This document shows, in pieces, positions 45,212 to 53,771 of a stretch of DNA of 64,000 bases. The position numbers and the translations under genes are program-made. Source of the stretch: Aquipseudomonas ullengensis (GTDB taxonomy: Bacteria > Pseudomonadota > Gammaproteobacteria > Pseudomonadales > Pseudomonadaceae). Numbering within the stretch: the first letter of the stretch is position 1; the number at the start of each line of letters is the position of its first letter. A model generated the notes under the pieces. That model had not been told where the DNA came from. It ran no database searches and saw only the letters and a program-made list of their open reading frames with translations. The DNA lies in contig NZ_JACJUD010000002.1 of assembly GCF_014174475.1 (NCBI RefSeq), positions 774,531 through 838,530 on the forward strand, read 5' to 3'.

Positions 45212-45227
45212 CCATTTGGTTATGGAT
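45204..45227 (+). promoter_or_regulatory. putative PcaQ operator upstream of pcaHG
   Basis: Perfect 11-bp inverted repeat with a 2-bp centre. Its core ATAACC-ATTT-GGTTAT matches the ATAACC-N4-GGTTAA site described for PcaQ in Sinorhizobium. It sits about 100 bp before pcaH, across the pcaQ stop. Confidence 0.8.
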
Positions 45228-45325
45228 TGTCAGGGTATTTTCAGTTTTCACTCGACTCATCCTGTTCGACACTGCGGCCATTGCCTGATTCCAGGCCTCC
45301 ACAAATCGAACAACAGGAGAGCGCC

Positions 45326-46045
45326 ATGTCCGATGCGCAGAACAGCCGCTTCGTGATCCGCGACCGCAATTGGCACCCCAAGGCGCTGACCCCGGATTAC
45401 AAAACCTCGATTCCCCGCTCGCCGCGCCAGGCGCTGGTGAGCATCCCGCAGTCCGTTTCGGAAACCACCGGCCCGGATTTCTCGCACCTGAAGCTGGGCC
45501 AGTTCGATAACGACCTGCTGCTCAACTTCAACAACGGCGGCCTGCCGGTGGGCGAGCGCATCATCGTTGCCGGCCGCGTCTGCGACCAGTACGGCAAGCC
45601 GATCCCGCATACCCTGGTGGAAATGTGGCAAGCCAACGCCGGTGGCCGCTACCGGCACAAGAACGACCGCTACCTGGCGCCGCTCGATCCCAACTTCGGC
45701 GGTGTTGGCCGCGCCCTGACCGACCGTGACGGCTACTACAGCTTTCGCACCATCAAGCCCGGCCCGTACCCGTGGCGCAATGGCCCGAATGACTGGCGCC
45801 CGGCGCATATCCACTTTTCCATCAGTGGGCCGTCGATCTCCACGCGGCTGATCACCCAGCTGTATTTCGAAGGCGACCCGCTGATCCCGATGTGCCCCAT
45901 CGTCAAGTCCATCGCCAACCCGGAAGCGGTGCAGAGCCTGATCGCCAAACTGGACATGAGCGCGGCCAATCCGATGGATTGCCTGGCCTATCGCTTCGAT
46001 ATCGTGCTGCGCGGCCAGCGTAAAACCCATTTCGAAAACTGCTGA
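45326..46045 (+). CDS. pcaH: protocatechuate 3,4-dioxygenase beta subunit
   Basis: 239 residues; iron-bearing subunit of the intradiol dioxygenase that opens protocatechuate to beta-carboxy-cis,cis-muconate. Iron ligands are visible: Tyr in [12 protein letters not shown], Tyr in GPYPWRNG and His-x-His in [27 protein letters not shown] is the dioxygenase signature. AGGAGAG lies 6 nt before the ATG. 13 bp before pcaG. Confidence 0.97.
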   Translation: MSDAQNSRFVIRDRNWHPKALTPDYKTSIPRSPRQALVSIPQSVSETTGPDFSHLKLGQFDNDLLLNFNNGGLPVGERIIVAGRVCDQYGKPIPHTLVEMWQANAGGRYRHKNDRYLAPLDPNFGGVGRALTDRDGYYSFRTIKPGPYPWRNGPNDWRPAHIHFSISGPSISTRLITQLYFEGDPLIPMCPIVKSIANPEAVQSLIAKLDMSAANPMDCLAYRFDIVLRGQRKTHFENC

Positions 46046-46058
46046 GGAGGGTCAGTCC

Positions 46059-46664
46059 ATGCCTATTCAATTGCTCAACGAAACCCCCTCGCAAACCGCC
46101 GGCCCCTATGTGCACATCGGCCTGGCCCTGACCGCTGCCGGCAACCCGGCGCGCGAGCAGGAAATCTGGAACGAGATGGCCAAGCCGGGTGCGCCGGGCG
46201 AGCACATCGTGCTGCTGGGCAATGTCTACGACGGCAACGGCCACCTGGTGCGCGATTCGTTCCTGGAGTTCTGGCAGGCCGACCACCAAGGCAGCTACGA
46301 CGCCGACTTCAACCTGGACAAGCCCTTCAACAGCTTCGGCCGCACGGCCACCACCTTCGATGCCGGTGGCTGGACGCTGTACACCATCAAGCCGGGCGTG
46401 GTGAACAACGCCGCCGGCGTGCCGATGGCGCCGCATATCAACGTCTCGCTGTTCGCCCGTGGCATCAATATCCACCTGCAGACCCGCCTGTACTTCGCCG
46501 ACGAGGCCGAGGCCAACGCCAAGGACCCGGTGCTCAACCTGATCGAGCAGCCGCAACGCCGCGAAACCCTGGTGGCAGAGCGCTGCGAGGTGGACGGCAA
46601 GCTCGCTTACCGCTTTGATATTCGTATCCAGGGGGAAGGGGAAACGGTCTTCTTTGACTTCTAA
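46059..46664 (+). CDS. pcaG: protocatechuate 3,4-dioxygenase alpha subunit
   Basis: 201 residues; non-catalytic partner of PcaH. ETPSQTAGPYVHIGLA start, FLEFWQADHQGSYD core and APHINVSLFARGINIHLQTRLYF near the C-terminus (PHINVS where PcaH has PAHIHF, so ligands are lost as expected). GAGGAGGGTC precedes the ATG. The following AFG1-type ATPase overlaps its end. Confidence 0.97.
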   Translation: MPIQLLNETPSQTAGPYVHIGLALTAAGNPAREQEIWNEMAKPGAPGEHIVLLGNVYDGNGHLVRDSFLEFWQADHQGSYDADFNLDKPFNSFGRTATTFDAGGWTLYTIKPGVVNNAAGVPMAPHINVSLFARGINIHLQTRLYFADEAEANAKDPVLNLIEQPQRRETLVAERCEVDGKLAYRFDIRIQGEGETVFFDF

Positions 46665-47760
46665 GCCACGGGACCCCGAGCGGGGTCCACTCGTCGAGCC
46701 GGTGGTACAGCGGGTTCGCCGACATTTCACTGATCTGCTCGACGCTCGCGGCTACCGTGCCGATGGCGCGCAGCTGGCTGCCATCGAGCAGCTCGGCGAC
46801 TGGCTGGGTGAGTTCCTCGGCGGGCGCAAGGGCTGGTTCCGCCGTCCGCAGGCGGGTATCTACCTGTGGGGCGGCGTGGGGCGCGGCAAGAGTTTCGTGA
46901 TGGATGCCTTCTTCGCCGCCGCGCCGGTGGAGGGCAAGCGCCGCGTGCACTTCCATGCCTTCCTCCAGGAACTGCAGGTGCGCATGCAGGATTTCGCCGG
47001 CCAGTCCGACCCGCTGGCCCGCGTTGCGCGGGAGATCGCCGGGCAGACGCGGCTGCTGTGTTTCGACGAATTCCATGTGCACGACATCGGCGATGCCATG
47101 CTCCTCGGGCGCCTGCTCAAGGTGCTGGTGGAGGAGGGCGTGGGCCTGGTCTGCACCTCCAACTACAGCCCCGACAAGTTGTGCCCCAATCCGCTCTACC
47201 GCGAGCGTTTCAAACCGGCCATCGCACTGATCGAAAAACGCTTCAGCGTGTTTTCCCTGGATGGTGGCGAGGATTACCGGCAGCGCTCTACCGAGCTGGA
47301 GGCCTGGGGCAGTTTCCACTGGCCCGAGCCGGAGGATGGCGGTGCGCTGATTCGTCAGCAGTTGGGCCTGGGCGACGGTGCGTTGTACGACCAGGTGCTG
47401 GAGGTCAATCACCATCCCTTGCGCGTGCATGCCTACGAGCCGCAGCGCGCCTGGCTGGATTTCACTGAGCTGTTTGCCACGCCGCGCTCGGCGGGTGACT
47501 ACCTGTGGCTGATCGAGCATTTCCCGCAGATGGCGGTGGGCGGCCTGGGGCGTCTGGGTGATTACCCGCAGAGCGTCAGCCAGCGTTTTCTCAACTTCAT
47601 CGACATCGCCTACGACCGTGCGCTGCATCTGCAGTTGTATTCCAGCGTGCCCTTGGAGCAGTTGGCTGAAGGCGGCAATGCGGTGGACTTCGCCCGCACG
47701 CTGAGCCGAATGCGCCAGCTCAAGGCGGTGCCGGTGGTGGCCACGCCCGAAAGGGGGTAA
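46654..47760 (+). CDS. zapE: AFG1/ZapE-family ATPase
   Basis: 368-residue AAA-type ATPase from a TTG at 46654 (start uncertain; another TTG at 46615). Walker A GGVGRGKS and Walker B LLCFDEFHVHDIGDAML are intact, followed by a CTSNYSPDKLCPNPLYR sensor block. In E. coli ZapE acts in cell division under low oxygen; in mitochondria AFG1 helps remove proteins. It overlaps pcaG by 11 bp and lies inside the pca cluster, which is not its usual place. Pseudomonas normally has another copy elsewhere, so this may be a specialised paralogue. Confidence 0.88.
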   Translation: MTSKPRDPERGPLVEPVVQRVRRHFTDLLDARGYRADGAQLAAIEQLGDWLGEFLGGRKGWFRRPQAGIYLWGGVGRGKSFVMDAFFAAAPVEGKRRVHFHAFLQELQVRMQDFAGQSDPLARVAREIAGQTRLLCFDEFHVHDIGDAMLLGRLLKVLVEEGVGLVCTSNYSPDKLCPNPLYRERFKPAIALIEKRFSVFSLDGGEDYRQRSTELEAWGSFHWPEPEDGGALIRQQLGLGDGALYDQVLEVNHHPLRVHAYEPQRAWLDFTELFATPRSAGDYLWLIEHFPQMAVGGLGRLGDYPQSVSQRFLNFIDIAYDRALHLQLYSSVPLEQLAEGGNAVDFARTLSRMRQLKAVPVVATPERG

Positions 47761-47927
47761 GCCGGCCGGCGACACGCGGGTAGCGTGCCTCCGACGAGAC
47801 TTGGAGGGGAAAGAAAGGCTTCACCTCGTGAGCGAAGCCTTGCCGCGACAGCCAGTACCTGACCAGTGACTCAAGAGCATATCGACGGCGGGCCCACGGT
47901 AAGAGCCGAGCTCGCGTCGGTCAATTG

Positions 47928-47955
47928 CGATTATCGAACTTTGGTTCGATAATCG
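47928..47955. promoter_or_regulatory. PcaR-type operator upstream of pcaR
   Basis: Perfect 12-bp inverted repeat CGATTATCGAAC / GTTCGATAATCG with a 4-bp spacer, 37-64 bp before the pcaR start. Half-site GTTCGATAATCG is the PcaR recognition sequence known from P. putida, so it probably mediates autoregulation. Confidence 0.82.
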
Positions 47956-47991
47956 GCCGAAATTCGCCTTCTGCTTCCCAGGACAATAACA

Positions 47992-48834
47992 ATGAGCGAA
48001 GAACCCCGCCTGCCGCTGCCAACCCTGGCGCCACCGATTGTGGCCTCGCCGGCCAAACGCATCGAAGCCTTCACCGGCGACCCGAACTTCATGACCTCGC
48101 TGGCCCGTGGCCTGGCGGTGATCCATGCCTTTCAGGAGCGCAAGCGCCACCTGACCATCGCCCAGATCAGCCACCGCACCGAGATCCCGCGCGCTGCCGT
48201 GCGCCGTTGCCTGCACACCCTGATGAAGCTCGGCTACGCCACCACCGACGGGCGTACCTACTCGCTGCTGCCTAAGGTGCTGACCCTGGGCCATGCCTAC
48301 CTGTCGTCGACGCCGCTGGCGGTCACCGCCCAGCCGATCCTCGATCGCATCAGCGAGCAGCTGCACGAGGCCTGTTCGATGGCCACCCTGGAGGGCGACG
48401 AAATTCTCTACATCGCCCGCTCGGCGACGCCACAACGGCTGATCTCGGTGGACCTCAGCGTCGGCAGCCGCCTGCCGGCCTACTGCACGTCCATGGGGCG
48501 CATCCTGTTGGCCGGCCTGGACGATCTGGCGCTGGAGGATTACCTCACCCACGCCGACCTGCAGATCAAGACCAGCCGCACCGTGCATACCCTGGAAGGC
48601 CTGCGCGCCAACATCGCCGAGATTCGCCAGCAGGGCTGGGTGATCATCGACCAGGAACTGGAAGTCGGCCTGCGCTCGATTGCCGTGCCGCTCAAGGATT
48701 CCGCCGGCCAGGTGCTGGCCGCGCTGAACGTCGGCACCCACGTCAGCCGCATCTCCCGCCAGGAGCTGGAAAGCCGCTTCCTGCCGGTGCTGCTGGAAGC
48801 CAGCAACGAGCTGAGCACGCGCCTGTTCCACTGA
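47992..48834 (+). CDS. pcaR: IclR-family pca regulon activator PcaR
   Basis: 280 residues: IclR winged helix (LTIAQISHRTEIPRAAVRRCLHTLMKLGYA in parts: ISHRTEIPRAAVRRCL) and effector domain with YCTSMGRILLAGL and GLRSIAVPLKDSAGQVLAALNVG (in part). PcaR uses beta-ketoadipate to activate pcaIJ, pcaF, pcaK and pcaBDC in Pseudomonas. The N-terminal extension (EEPRLPLPTL...) is normal for PcaR. Autoregulatory operator upstream. Confidence 0.95.
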   Translation: MSEEPRLPLPTLAPPIVASPAKRIEAFTGDPNFMTSLARGLAVIHAFQERKRHLTIAQISHRTEIPRAAVRRCLHTLMKLGYATTDGRTYSLLPKVLTLGHAYLSSTPLAVTAQPILDRISEQLHEACSMATLEGDEILYIARSATPQRLISVDLSVGSRLPAYCTSMGRILLAGLDDLALEDYLTHADLQIKTSRTVHTLEGLRANIAEIRQQGWVIIDQELEVGLRSIAVPLKDSAGQVLAALNVGTHVSRISRQELESRFLPVLLEASNELSTRLFH

Positions 48835-49155
48835 GCCCGGTGCCGTAGCGGGGCGGCCAATCGGTCGTTCCGCTGCGTGTGGCAGGTGGAAGAGTTGTTC
48901 GGTAAACGCCCAGTTAGTCGATTATCGAATTGAACGCCCTCGGTGCTCTCCGTACTGTTTCGGCAGGCCGTTCCTCGAACGGCCCCCAATAAGAACAATG
49001 AGAGACCGTCACGGCCACCAGCCGCCCGCAGCGCCAGCTTTTGCTGCGAAGCCGCTATCGTCCTGCCTGCTGCTCTTTCCTGTTCCGTTCGCATGTTCGT
49101 TGCTGCCAGCCCCCGGGCTGCGGTGATGCGAAGCAAAAATCACAGGAATCCTGCT
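48835..49155. other. pcaR-pcaK intergenic region
   Basis: 321 bp holding the pcaK promoter region and a PcaR box. A 42-codon frame (48998-49126, MRDRHGHQPP...) is open but has no ribosome binding site or family resemblance; I do not call it as a gene. Confidence 0.55.
48917..48930. promoter_or_regulatory. PcaR-type half-site upstream of pcaK
   Basis: GTCGATTATCGAAT, identical to the second box before pcaI (50598-50611) and reverse complement of the GTTCGATAATCG type apart from ends. 226 bp before the pcaK start. Confidence 0.7.
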
Positions 49156-50505
49156 ATGACCAGCTCCGCCCAATTGCCTGCCACCGGCACCCTGGACGTT
49201 CAGTCCTTCATCAATGCCCAACCCCTGTCGCGCTACCAATGGCGCATCGTGTTGCTGTGCTTCCTGATTGTTTTCCTCGATGGCCTGGATACCGCCGCCA
49301 TGGGCTTCATCGCCCCGGCGCTGACCCAGGACTGGGGCATCGACCGCGCCAGCCTCGGCCCGGTGATGAGTGCCGCGCTGATCGGCATGGTCTTCGGCGC
49401 CCTCGGCTCCGGGCCGCTGGCCGACCGCTTCGGGCGCAAGCTGGTGCTGGTGGGGGCGGTGTTCCTGTTCGGCCTGTTCAGCCTGCTTTCCGCCTACAGC
49501 GGCAATGTCGAGCAGCTGGTGCTGCTGCGTTTCCTCACCGGCCTGGGCCTGGGCGCGGCGATGCCCAACGCCACCACGCTGCTGTCCGAGTACACCCCGG
49601 AGCGGCTCAAGTCGCTGCTGGTGACCAGCATGTTCTGCGGCTTCAACCTGGGCATGGCTTGTGGTGGTTTCGTTTCCGCCAAGCTGATTCCGGCGTTCGG
49701 CTGGCACAGCCTGCTGCTGCTCGGTTGCTTGCTGCCGCTGCTGTTGGCGCTGGTGCTGCTGGTGTGGCTGCCGGAGTCGGCGCGTTTCCTGGTGGTGCGC
49801 AATCGCGGCGCGGACAAGGTGCGCAAGGTGCTGGCGCCGATCGCCCCGGCGCAGGTTGCCCTGGCCGGTGATTTCAGCGTGCCGGAACAGAACATCGTGC
49901 AGAGCCGCAACGTGCTCAAGGTGGTGTTCTCCGGTGCTTACAGCGCCGGCACCCTGCTGCTGTGGCTGACCTATTTCATGGGCCTGGTCATCGTCTACCT
50001 GCTCACCAGCTGGCTGCCGACGCTGATGCGCGACGGCGGCGCGAGCATGGAACAGGCGGCGTTCATCGGTGCGCTGTTCCAGTTCGGCGGGGTGCTCAGC
50101 GCGGTGGGCGTGGGCTGGGCGATGGATCGCTACAACCCGCACAAGGTCATCGGTTGCTTCTACCTGCTGGCCGGCGTGTTTGCCTACTGCGTGGGCCAGA
50201 GCCTGGGCGAAGTGACCCTGCTGGCGACGCTCGTGCTGCTGGCCGGCATGTGCATCAACGGCGCGCAGTCGGCGATGCCGTCGCTGGCCGCGCGCTTCTA
50301 CCCGACCCAGGGCCGCGCTACCGGCGTGTCGTGGATGCTTGGCATCGGCCGCTTCGGCGCCATCCTCGGCGCCTGGGCCGGCGCCACGCTGCTGGGGCTG
50401 GGCTGGAACTTCGAGCAGGTACTGACCGCGCTGGTCGTACCGGCCGCCATCGCCAGTGTGGCAGTGGTGATCAAGGGCCTGGTCAGCCACGCCGACGCCA
50501 CCTGA
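49156..50505 (+). CDS. pcaK: 4-hydroxybenzoate/protocatechuate transporter PcaK
   Basis: 449-residue MFS transporter of the aromatic acid:H+ symporter family, 12 TM segments. DGLDTAAMGFIAPAL in TM1 contains the essential Asp; GPLADRFGRK is the loop 2-3 signature; RFLTGLGLGAAMPNATTL and PESARFLV fit AAHS carriers. CAGGAATCC lies before the ATG. PcaR box upstream. Confidence 0.95.
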   Translation: MTSSAQLPATGTLDVQSFINAQPLSRYQWRIVLLCFLIVFLDGLDTAAMGFIAPALTQDWGIDRASLGPVMSAALIGMVFGALGSGPLADRFGRKLVLVGAVFLFGLFSLLSAYSGNVEQLVLLRFLTGLGLGAAMPNATTLLSEYTPERLKSLLVTSMFCGFNLGMACGGFVSAKLIPAFGWHSLLLLGCLLPLLLALVLLVWLPESARFLVVRNRGADKVRKVLAPIAPAQVALAGDFSVPEQNIVQSRNVLKVVFSGAYSAGTLLLWLTYFMGLVIVYLLTSWLPTLMRDGGASMEQAAFIGALFQFGGVLSAVGVGWAMDRYNPHKVIGCFYLLAGVFAYCVGQSLGEVTLLATLVLLAGMCINGAQSAMPSLAARFYPTQGRATGVSWMLGIGRFGAILGAWAGATLLGLGWNFEQVLTALVVPAAIASVAVVIKGLVSHADAT

Positions 50506-50577
50506 GTCACCCCTTGGCGCGGCGTGCCTTCGCGGTGCGCACGCCCTACGACTCTACCCGCTTCGCATAGTTAATTC

Positions 50578-50611
50578 GTTCGATAATCGCACATGTAGTC
50601 GATTATCGAAT
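50578..50611. promoter_or_regulatory. double PcaR box at the pcaI promoter
   Basis: GTTCGATAATCGCAC at 50578-50592, exactly the 15-bp PcaR site described at P. putida pcaIJ, and an inverted box GTCGATTATCGAAT at 50598-50611. About 75-108 bp before the pcaI start. Confidence 0.85.
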
Positions 50612-50685
50612 TGTTTGCCGGCGGGCTCGACGGTACCTTCTTTATCACCGGCGAGCCTGCGCCTCGTAACCACAAGAGAACCACC

Positions 50686-51549
50686 ATGGCCGAAATCATT
50701 TCCCTGCGCGAAGCGGTCGAACGCTTCGTCCACGACGGCGACAAAGTTGCCCTCGAAGGCTTTACCCACCTGATTCCGACTGCCGCGTCCCACGAGCTGA
50801 TCCGCCAGGGCAAGAAAGACCTGACCCTGGTGCGCATGACCCCGGACCTGGTTTACGACCTGCTGATCGGTGCCGGTTGCGCCAAGCGCCTGGTGTTTTC
50901 CTGGGGTGGCAATCCTGGTGTCGGCTCGCTGCACCGCCTGCGTGACGCCGTCGAAAAAGACTGGCCGCATGCGCTGGAGATCGAAGAACACAGCCATGCC
51001 GACCTGGCCAACTCTTACGTCGCCGGCGCCTCGGGCCTGCCGTTTGCGGTGCTGCGTGCCTACGCCGGTTCCGACCTGCCGAAGGTCAACCCGCTGATCA
51101 AGACGGTCACCTGCCCATTCACCGGCGAAGTGCTGGCGGCCGTGCCGTCGGTGCGCCCGGACGTCACCGTGATTCACGCGCAGAAGGCCGACCGCAAGGG
51201 CAACGTATTGCTCTGGGGCATTCTCGGCGTGCAGAAGGAAGCGGCCCTGGCGGCCAAGCGCTGCATCGTCACCGTGGAAGAAATCGTCGACGACCTCAAC
51301 GCGCCGATGAACGCCTGCGTCCTGCCGACCTGGGCGCTGACCGCCGTGTGCCATGTGCCCGGTGGCGCGCACCCGTCCTACGCCCACGGCTACTACGAGC
51401 GCGACAACCGCTTCTACCAGGCCTGGGACCCGATTGCCCGCGACCGTGAAACCTTCACCGCGTGGATCGATGAGTACATTCGCGGCACCGAAGACTTCGC
51501 CGCCTTCCAAGCCAAGCTCTCCAGCCAGCAACACGCGGAGGCCAAGTAA
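50686..51549 (+). CDS. pcaI: 3-oxoadipate CoA-transferase subunit A
   Basis: 287 residues; with PcaJ moves CoA from succinyl-CoA to beta-ketoadipate. Family I CoA-transferase alpha fold: REAVERFVHDGDKVALEGFTH start, RMTPDLVYDLLIGAGCAKRLVFSWGGNPG, and GNVLLWGILGVQKEAALAAKR (all in part). It is the longer Pseudomonas-type/PA0226-like alpha subunit. TAATG overlap with pcaJ. Confidence 0.95.
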   Translation: MAEIISLREAVERFVHDGDKVALEGFTHLIPTAASHELIRQGKKDLTLVRMTPDLVYDLLIGAGCAKRLVFSWGGNPGVGSLHRLRDAVEKDWPHALEIEEHSHADLANSYVAGASGLPFAVLRAYAGSDLPKVNPLIKTVTCPFTGEVLAAVPSVRPDVTVIHAQKADRKGNVLLWGILGVQKEAALAAKRCIVTVEEIVDDLNAPMNACVLPTWALTAVCHVPGGAHPSYAHGYYERDNRFYQAWDPIARDRETFTAWIDEYIRGTEDFAAFQAKLSSQQHAEAK

Positions 51550-52331
51550 TGAGCGCCTACAACACCAATGAAATGATGACCGTCGCCGCCGCCCGCCGCC
51601 TGAAAAATGGCTCGGTGTGTTTTGTCGGTATCGGCCTGCCTTCCAAGGCTGCCAACCTGGCGCGCCTGACTTCTTCGCCGGATGTGGTGCTGATCTACGA
51701 ATCCGGCCCAATTGGCGCCAAACCGACTGTGCTGCCGCTGTCCATCGGTGACGGCGAACTGGCGGAAACCGCCGACACCGTGGTGCCCACCGGCGAGATC
51801 TTCCGCTACTGGCTGCAGGGCGGGCGCATTGACGTCGGCTTCCTCGGCGCAGCCCAGGTCGACAAGTTCGGCAACATCAACACCACGGTGATCGGTGATT
51901 ACCACAAGCCGAAAGTGCGTCTGCCCGGTGCCGGTGGCGCGCCGGAAATCGCCGGTTCGGCCAAGTCGGTGCTGATCATCCTCAAGCAATCGCACCGCAC
52001 CTTTGTCGACAAACTGGCGTTCATTACCTCGGTCGGTTTCGGCGAGGGCGGCGACCACCGCCAGCGTCTCGGCCTGCCCGGCAAAGGGCCGGTCGGCATC
52101 ATCACCGACCTGTGCATCATGGAGCCGGAAGCCGGCACCAACGAATTCATCGTGACCTCCCTGCACCCGGGCGTGACCCGTGAGCAGGTGATTGAGGCGA
52201 CTGGCTGGCAGATCCGCTTCGCCGACAACGTCAGCGTCACCGAAGCGCCGCAAGCCCACGAACTGGAAGCCCTGCGCGCCCTCGAAGCACGCACGGCGGC
52301 TGCCCACGGCCAGGCCGGGGGTGAGGAATGA
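51549..52331 (+). CDS. pcaJ: 3-oxoadipate CoA-transferase subunit B
   Basis: 260 residues, beta subunit with VCFVGIGLPSKAANLARL and the catalytic Glu in YESGPIGA. IDVGFLGAAQVDKFGNINT is a family block. Starts at the TAATG overlap with pcaI and ends in an ATGA overlap with pcaF. Confidence 0.95.
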   Translation: MSAYNTNEMMTVAAARRLKNGSVCFVGIGLPSKAANLARLTSSPDVVLIYESGPIGAKPTVLPLSIGDGELAETADTVVPTGEIFRYWLQGGRIDVGFLGAAQVDKFGNINTTVIGDYHKPKVRLPGAGGAPEIAGSAKSVLIILKQSHRTFVDKLAFITSVGFGEGGDHRQRLGLPGKGPVGIITDLCIMEPEAGTNEFIVTSLHPGVTREQVIEATGWQIRFADNVSVTEAPQAHELEALRALEARTAAAHGQAGGEE

Positions 52332-53533
52332 CCCGCGACGTCTTTATCTGCGATGCCGTGCGTACGCCGATCGGTCGCCTGAATGGTGGCCTGGCGCCGG
52401 TGCGTGCCGATGACCTGGCGGCGATTCCGCTCAAGGCCCTGATGGAGCGCAACCCGCAGGTGGACTGGAGCGCCCTGGACGAAGTGTTCATGGGCTGCGC
52501 CAACCAGTCCGGCGAAGACAACCGCAACGTCGCACGCATGGCCGTGCTGCTCGCCGGCCTGCCGGAAACGGTGCCGGGCGTGACCCTCAACCGCCTCTGC
52601 GCCTCCGGTATGGAAGCGGTGGGCGCAGCGTTCCGTGCCATCGCCAGCGGCGAGATGGAATTGGCCATTGCCGCCGGCGTCGAGTCGATGACCCGCGCGC
52701 CCTACGTCATGGGCAAAGCCGACAGCGCCTTTGGCCGCGGCCAGAAACTGGAAGACACCACCCTCGGCTGGCGCTTTGTGAACCCGCTGATGAAAGAGCA
52801 GTACGGCGTCGACCCGATGCCGGTCACCGGTGACAACGTCGCCGAGGATTACCAGGTCAGCCGCGCCGATCAGGACGCTTTCGCCCTGCGCAGCCAGCAA
52901 CGCGCTGCCGCCGCCCAGGAGTCCGGTTACTTCGCCGAAGAAATCGTGCCGGTGCTGATCAAGGGCAAGAAAGGCGACACGCTGATCAGCGTGGACGAGC
53001 ACCCGCGTGCCGATACCAATGCCGAGGGCCTGGCCAAGCTGAAACCGGTCAACGGCGCCGATAAAACCGTCACCGCCGGCAACGCCTCGGGCCTTAACGA
53101 TGGCGCTTCGGCGATCATCCTGGCCTCGGCTGAAGCGGTAAAGAAATTCGGCCTGACGCCACGGGCCAAAGTGCTCGGAATGGCCAGCGGCGGCGTGGCG
53201 CCACGGGTCATGGGCATCGGCCCGATCCCGGCGGTGCGCAAGCTGCTGGCGCGGCTGAACCTGAGCATCGACGCCTTCGACGTGATCGAGTTGAACGAAG
53301 CCTTCGCCGCCCAGGGCCTGGCCGTCACCCGCGACCTGGGTTTGGCCGACGACAACGCCAAGGTAAACCCCAATGGCGGCGCCATCGCCCTCGGCCATCC
53401 GTTGGGCATGAGCGGTAATCGCCTGGTGCTGACTGCGGTACACCAGTTGCAGAAAACCGGCGGCAAGCTGGCCCTGGCGACCATGTGTGTTGGGGTAGGG
53501 CAGGGTCTGGCGATCGCGATTCAGGCGGTCTAG
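52328..53533 (+). CDS. pcaF: beta-ketoadipyl-CoA thiolase
   Basis: 401 residues, last step: beta-ketoadipyl-CoA plus CoA to succinyl-CoA and acetyl-CoA. Nucleophile Cys in LNRLCASGMEAVG, His in NEAFAAQG region, and GGAIALGHPLGMSGNR with the second Cys in ATMCVGVGQG. Normal thiolase length. Third gene of the overlapping pcaIJF operon. Confidence 0.96.
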   Translation: MTRDVFICDAVRTPIGRLNGGLAPVRADDLAAIPLKALMERNPQVDWSALDEVFMGCANQSGEDNRNVARMAVLLAGLPETVPGVTLNRLCASGMEAVGAAFRAIASGEMELAIAAGVESMTRAPYVMGKADSAFGRGQKLEDTTLGWRFVNPLMKEQYGVDPMPVTGDNVAEDYQVSRADQDAFALRSQQRAAAAQESGYFAEEIVPVLIKGKKGDTLISVDEHPRADTNAEGLAKLKPVNGADKTVTAGNASGLNDGASAIILASAEAVKKFGLTPRAKVLGMASGGVAPRVMGIGPIPAVRKLLARLNLSIDAFDVIELNEAFAAQGLAVTRDLGLADDNAKVNPNGGAIALGHPLGMSGNRLVLTAVHQLQKTGGKLALATMCVGVGQGLAIAIQAV

Positions 53534-53562
53534 GTCACTTCTCGCGGTGGCGGAAGCTTCTT

Positions 53563-53654
53563 CTGGATCCCCGCCTTCGCGGGGATGACGAGGTTGTTTG
53601 AACGTACGCGATCTATCCAACACCACCGTCATCCCCGCGAAGGCGGGGATCCAG
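53563..53654. repeat. REP-like inverted doublet, family A, between pcaF and pcaT
   Basis: Two 28-bp units that are exact reverse complements (53563-53590 and 53627-53654), 36 bp apart; core CCCCGCCTTCGCGGGG. Same family as 31471-31579 but facing the other way. May act as an mRNA boundary between pcaIJF and pcaT. Confidence 0.85.
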
Positions 53655-53771
53655 GTGCGCAAAGCTCATGGCCAGCGCCACGGCATGACGCATCTCGCGC
53701 TGGATTGGATTGAACGGGGGTGCGTATGCACGGGTCTAGCCTCAGGCAAACCCTCTGATGAGTAACAAAAT

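Noticed and set aside
48998..49126. 42-codon ORF between pcaR and pcaK
   Set aside because: No Shine-Dalgarno, no family resemblance; it probably lies in the pcaK leader.
51899..53662. 587-codon antisense frame across pcaJ and pcaF
   Set aside because: It spans two real genes and begins inside a REP element.
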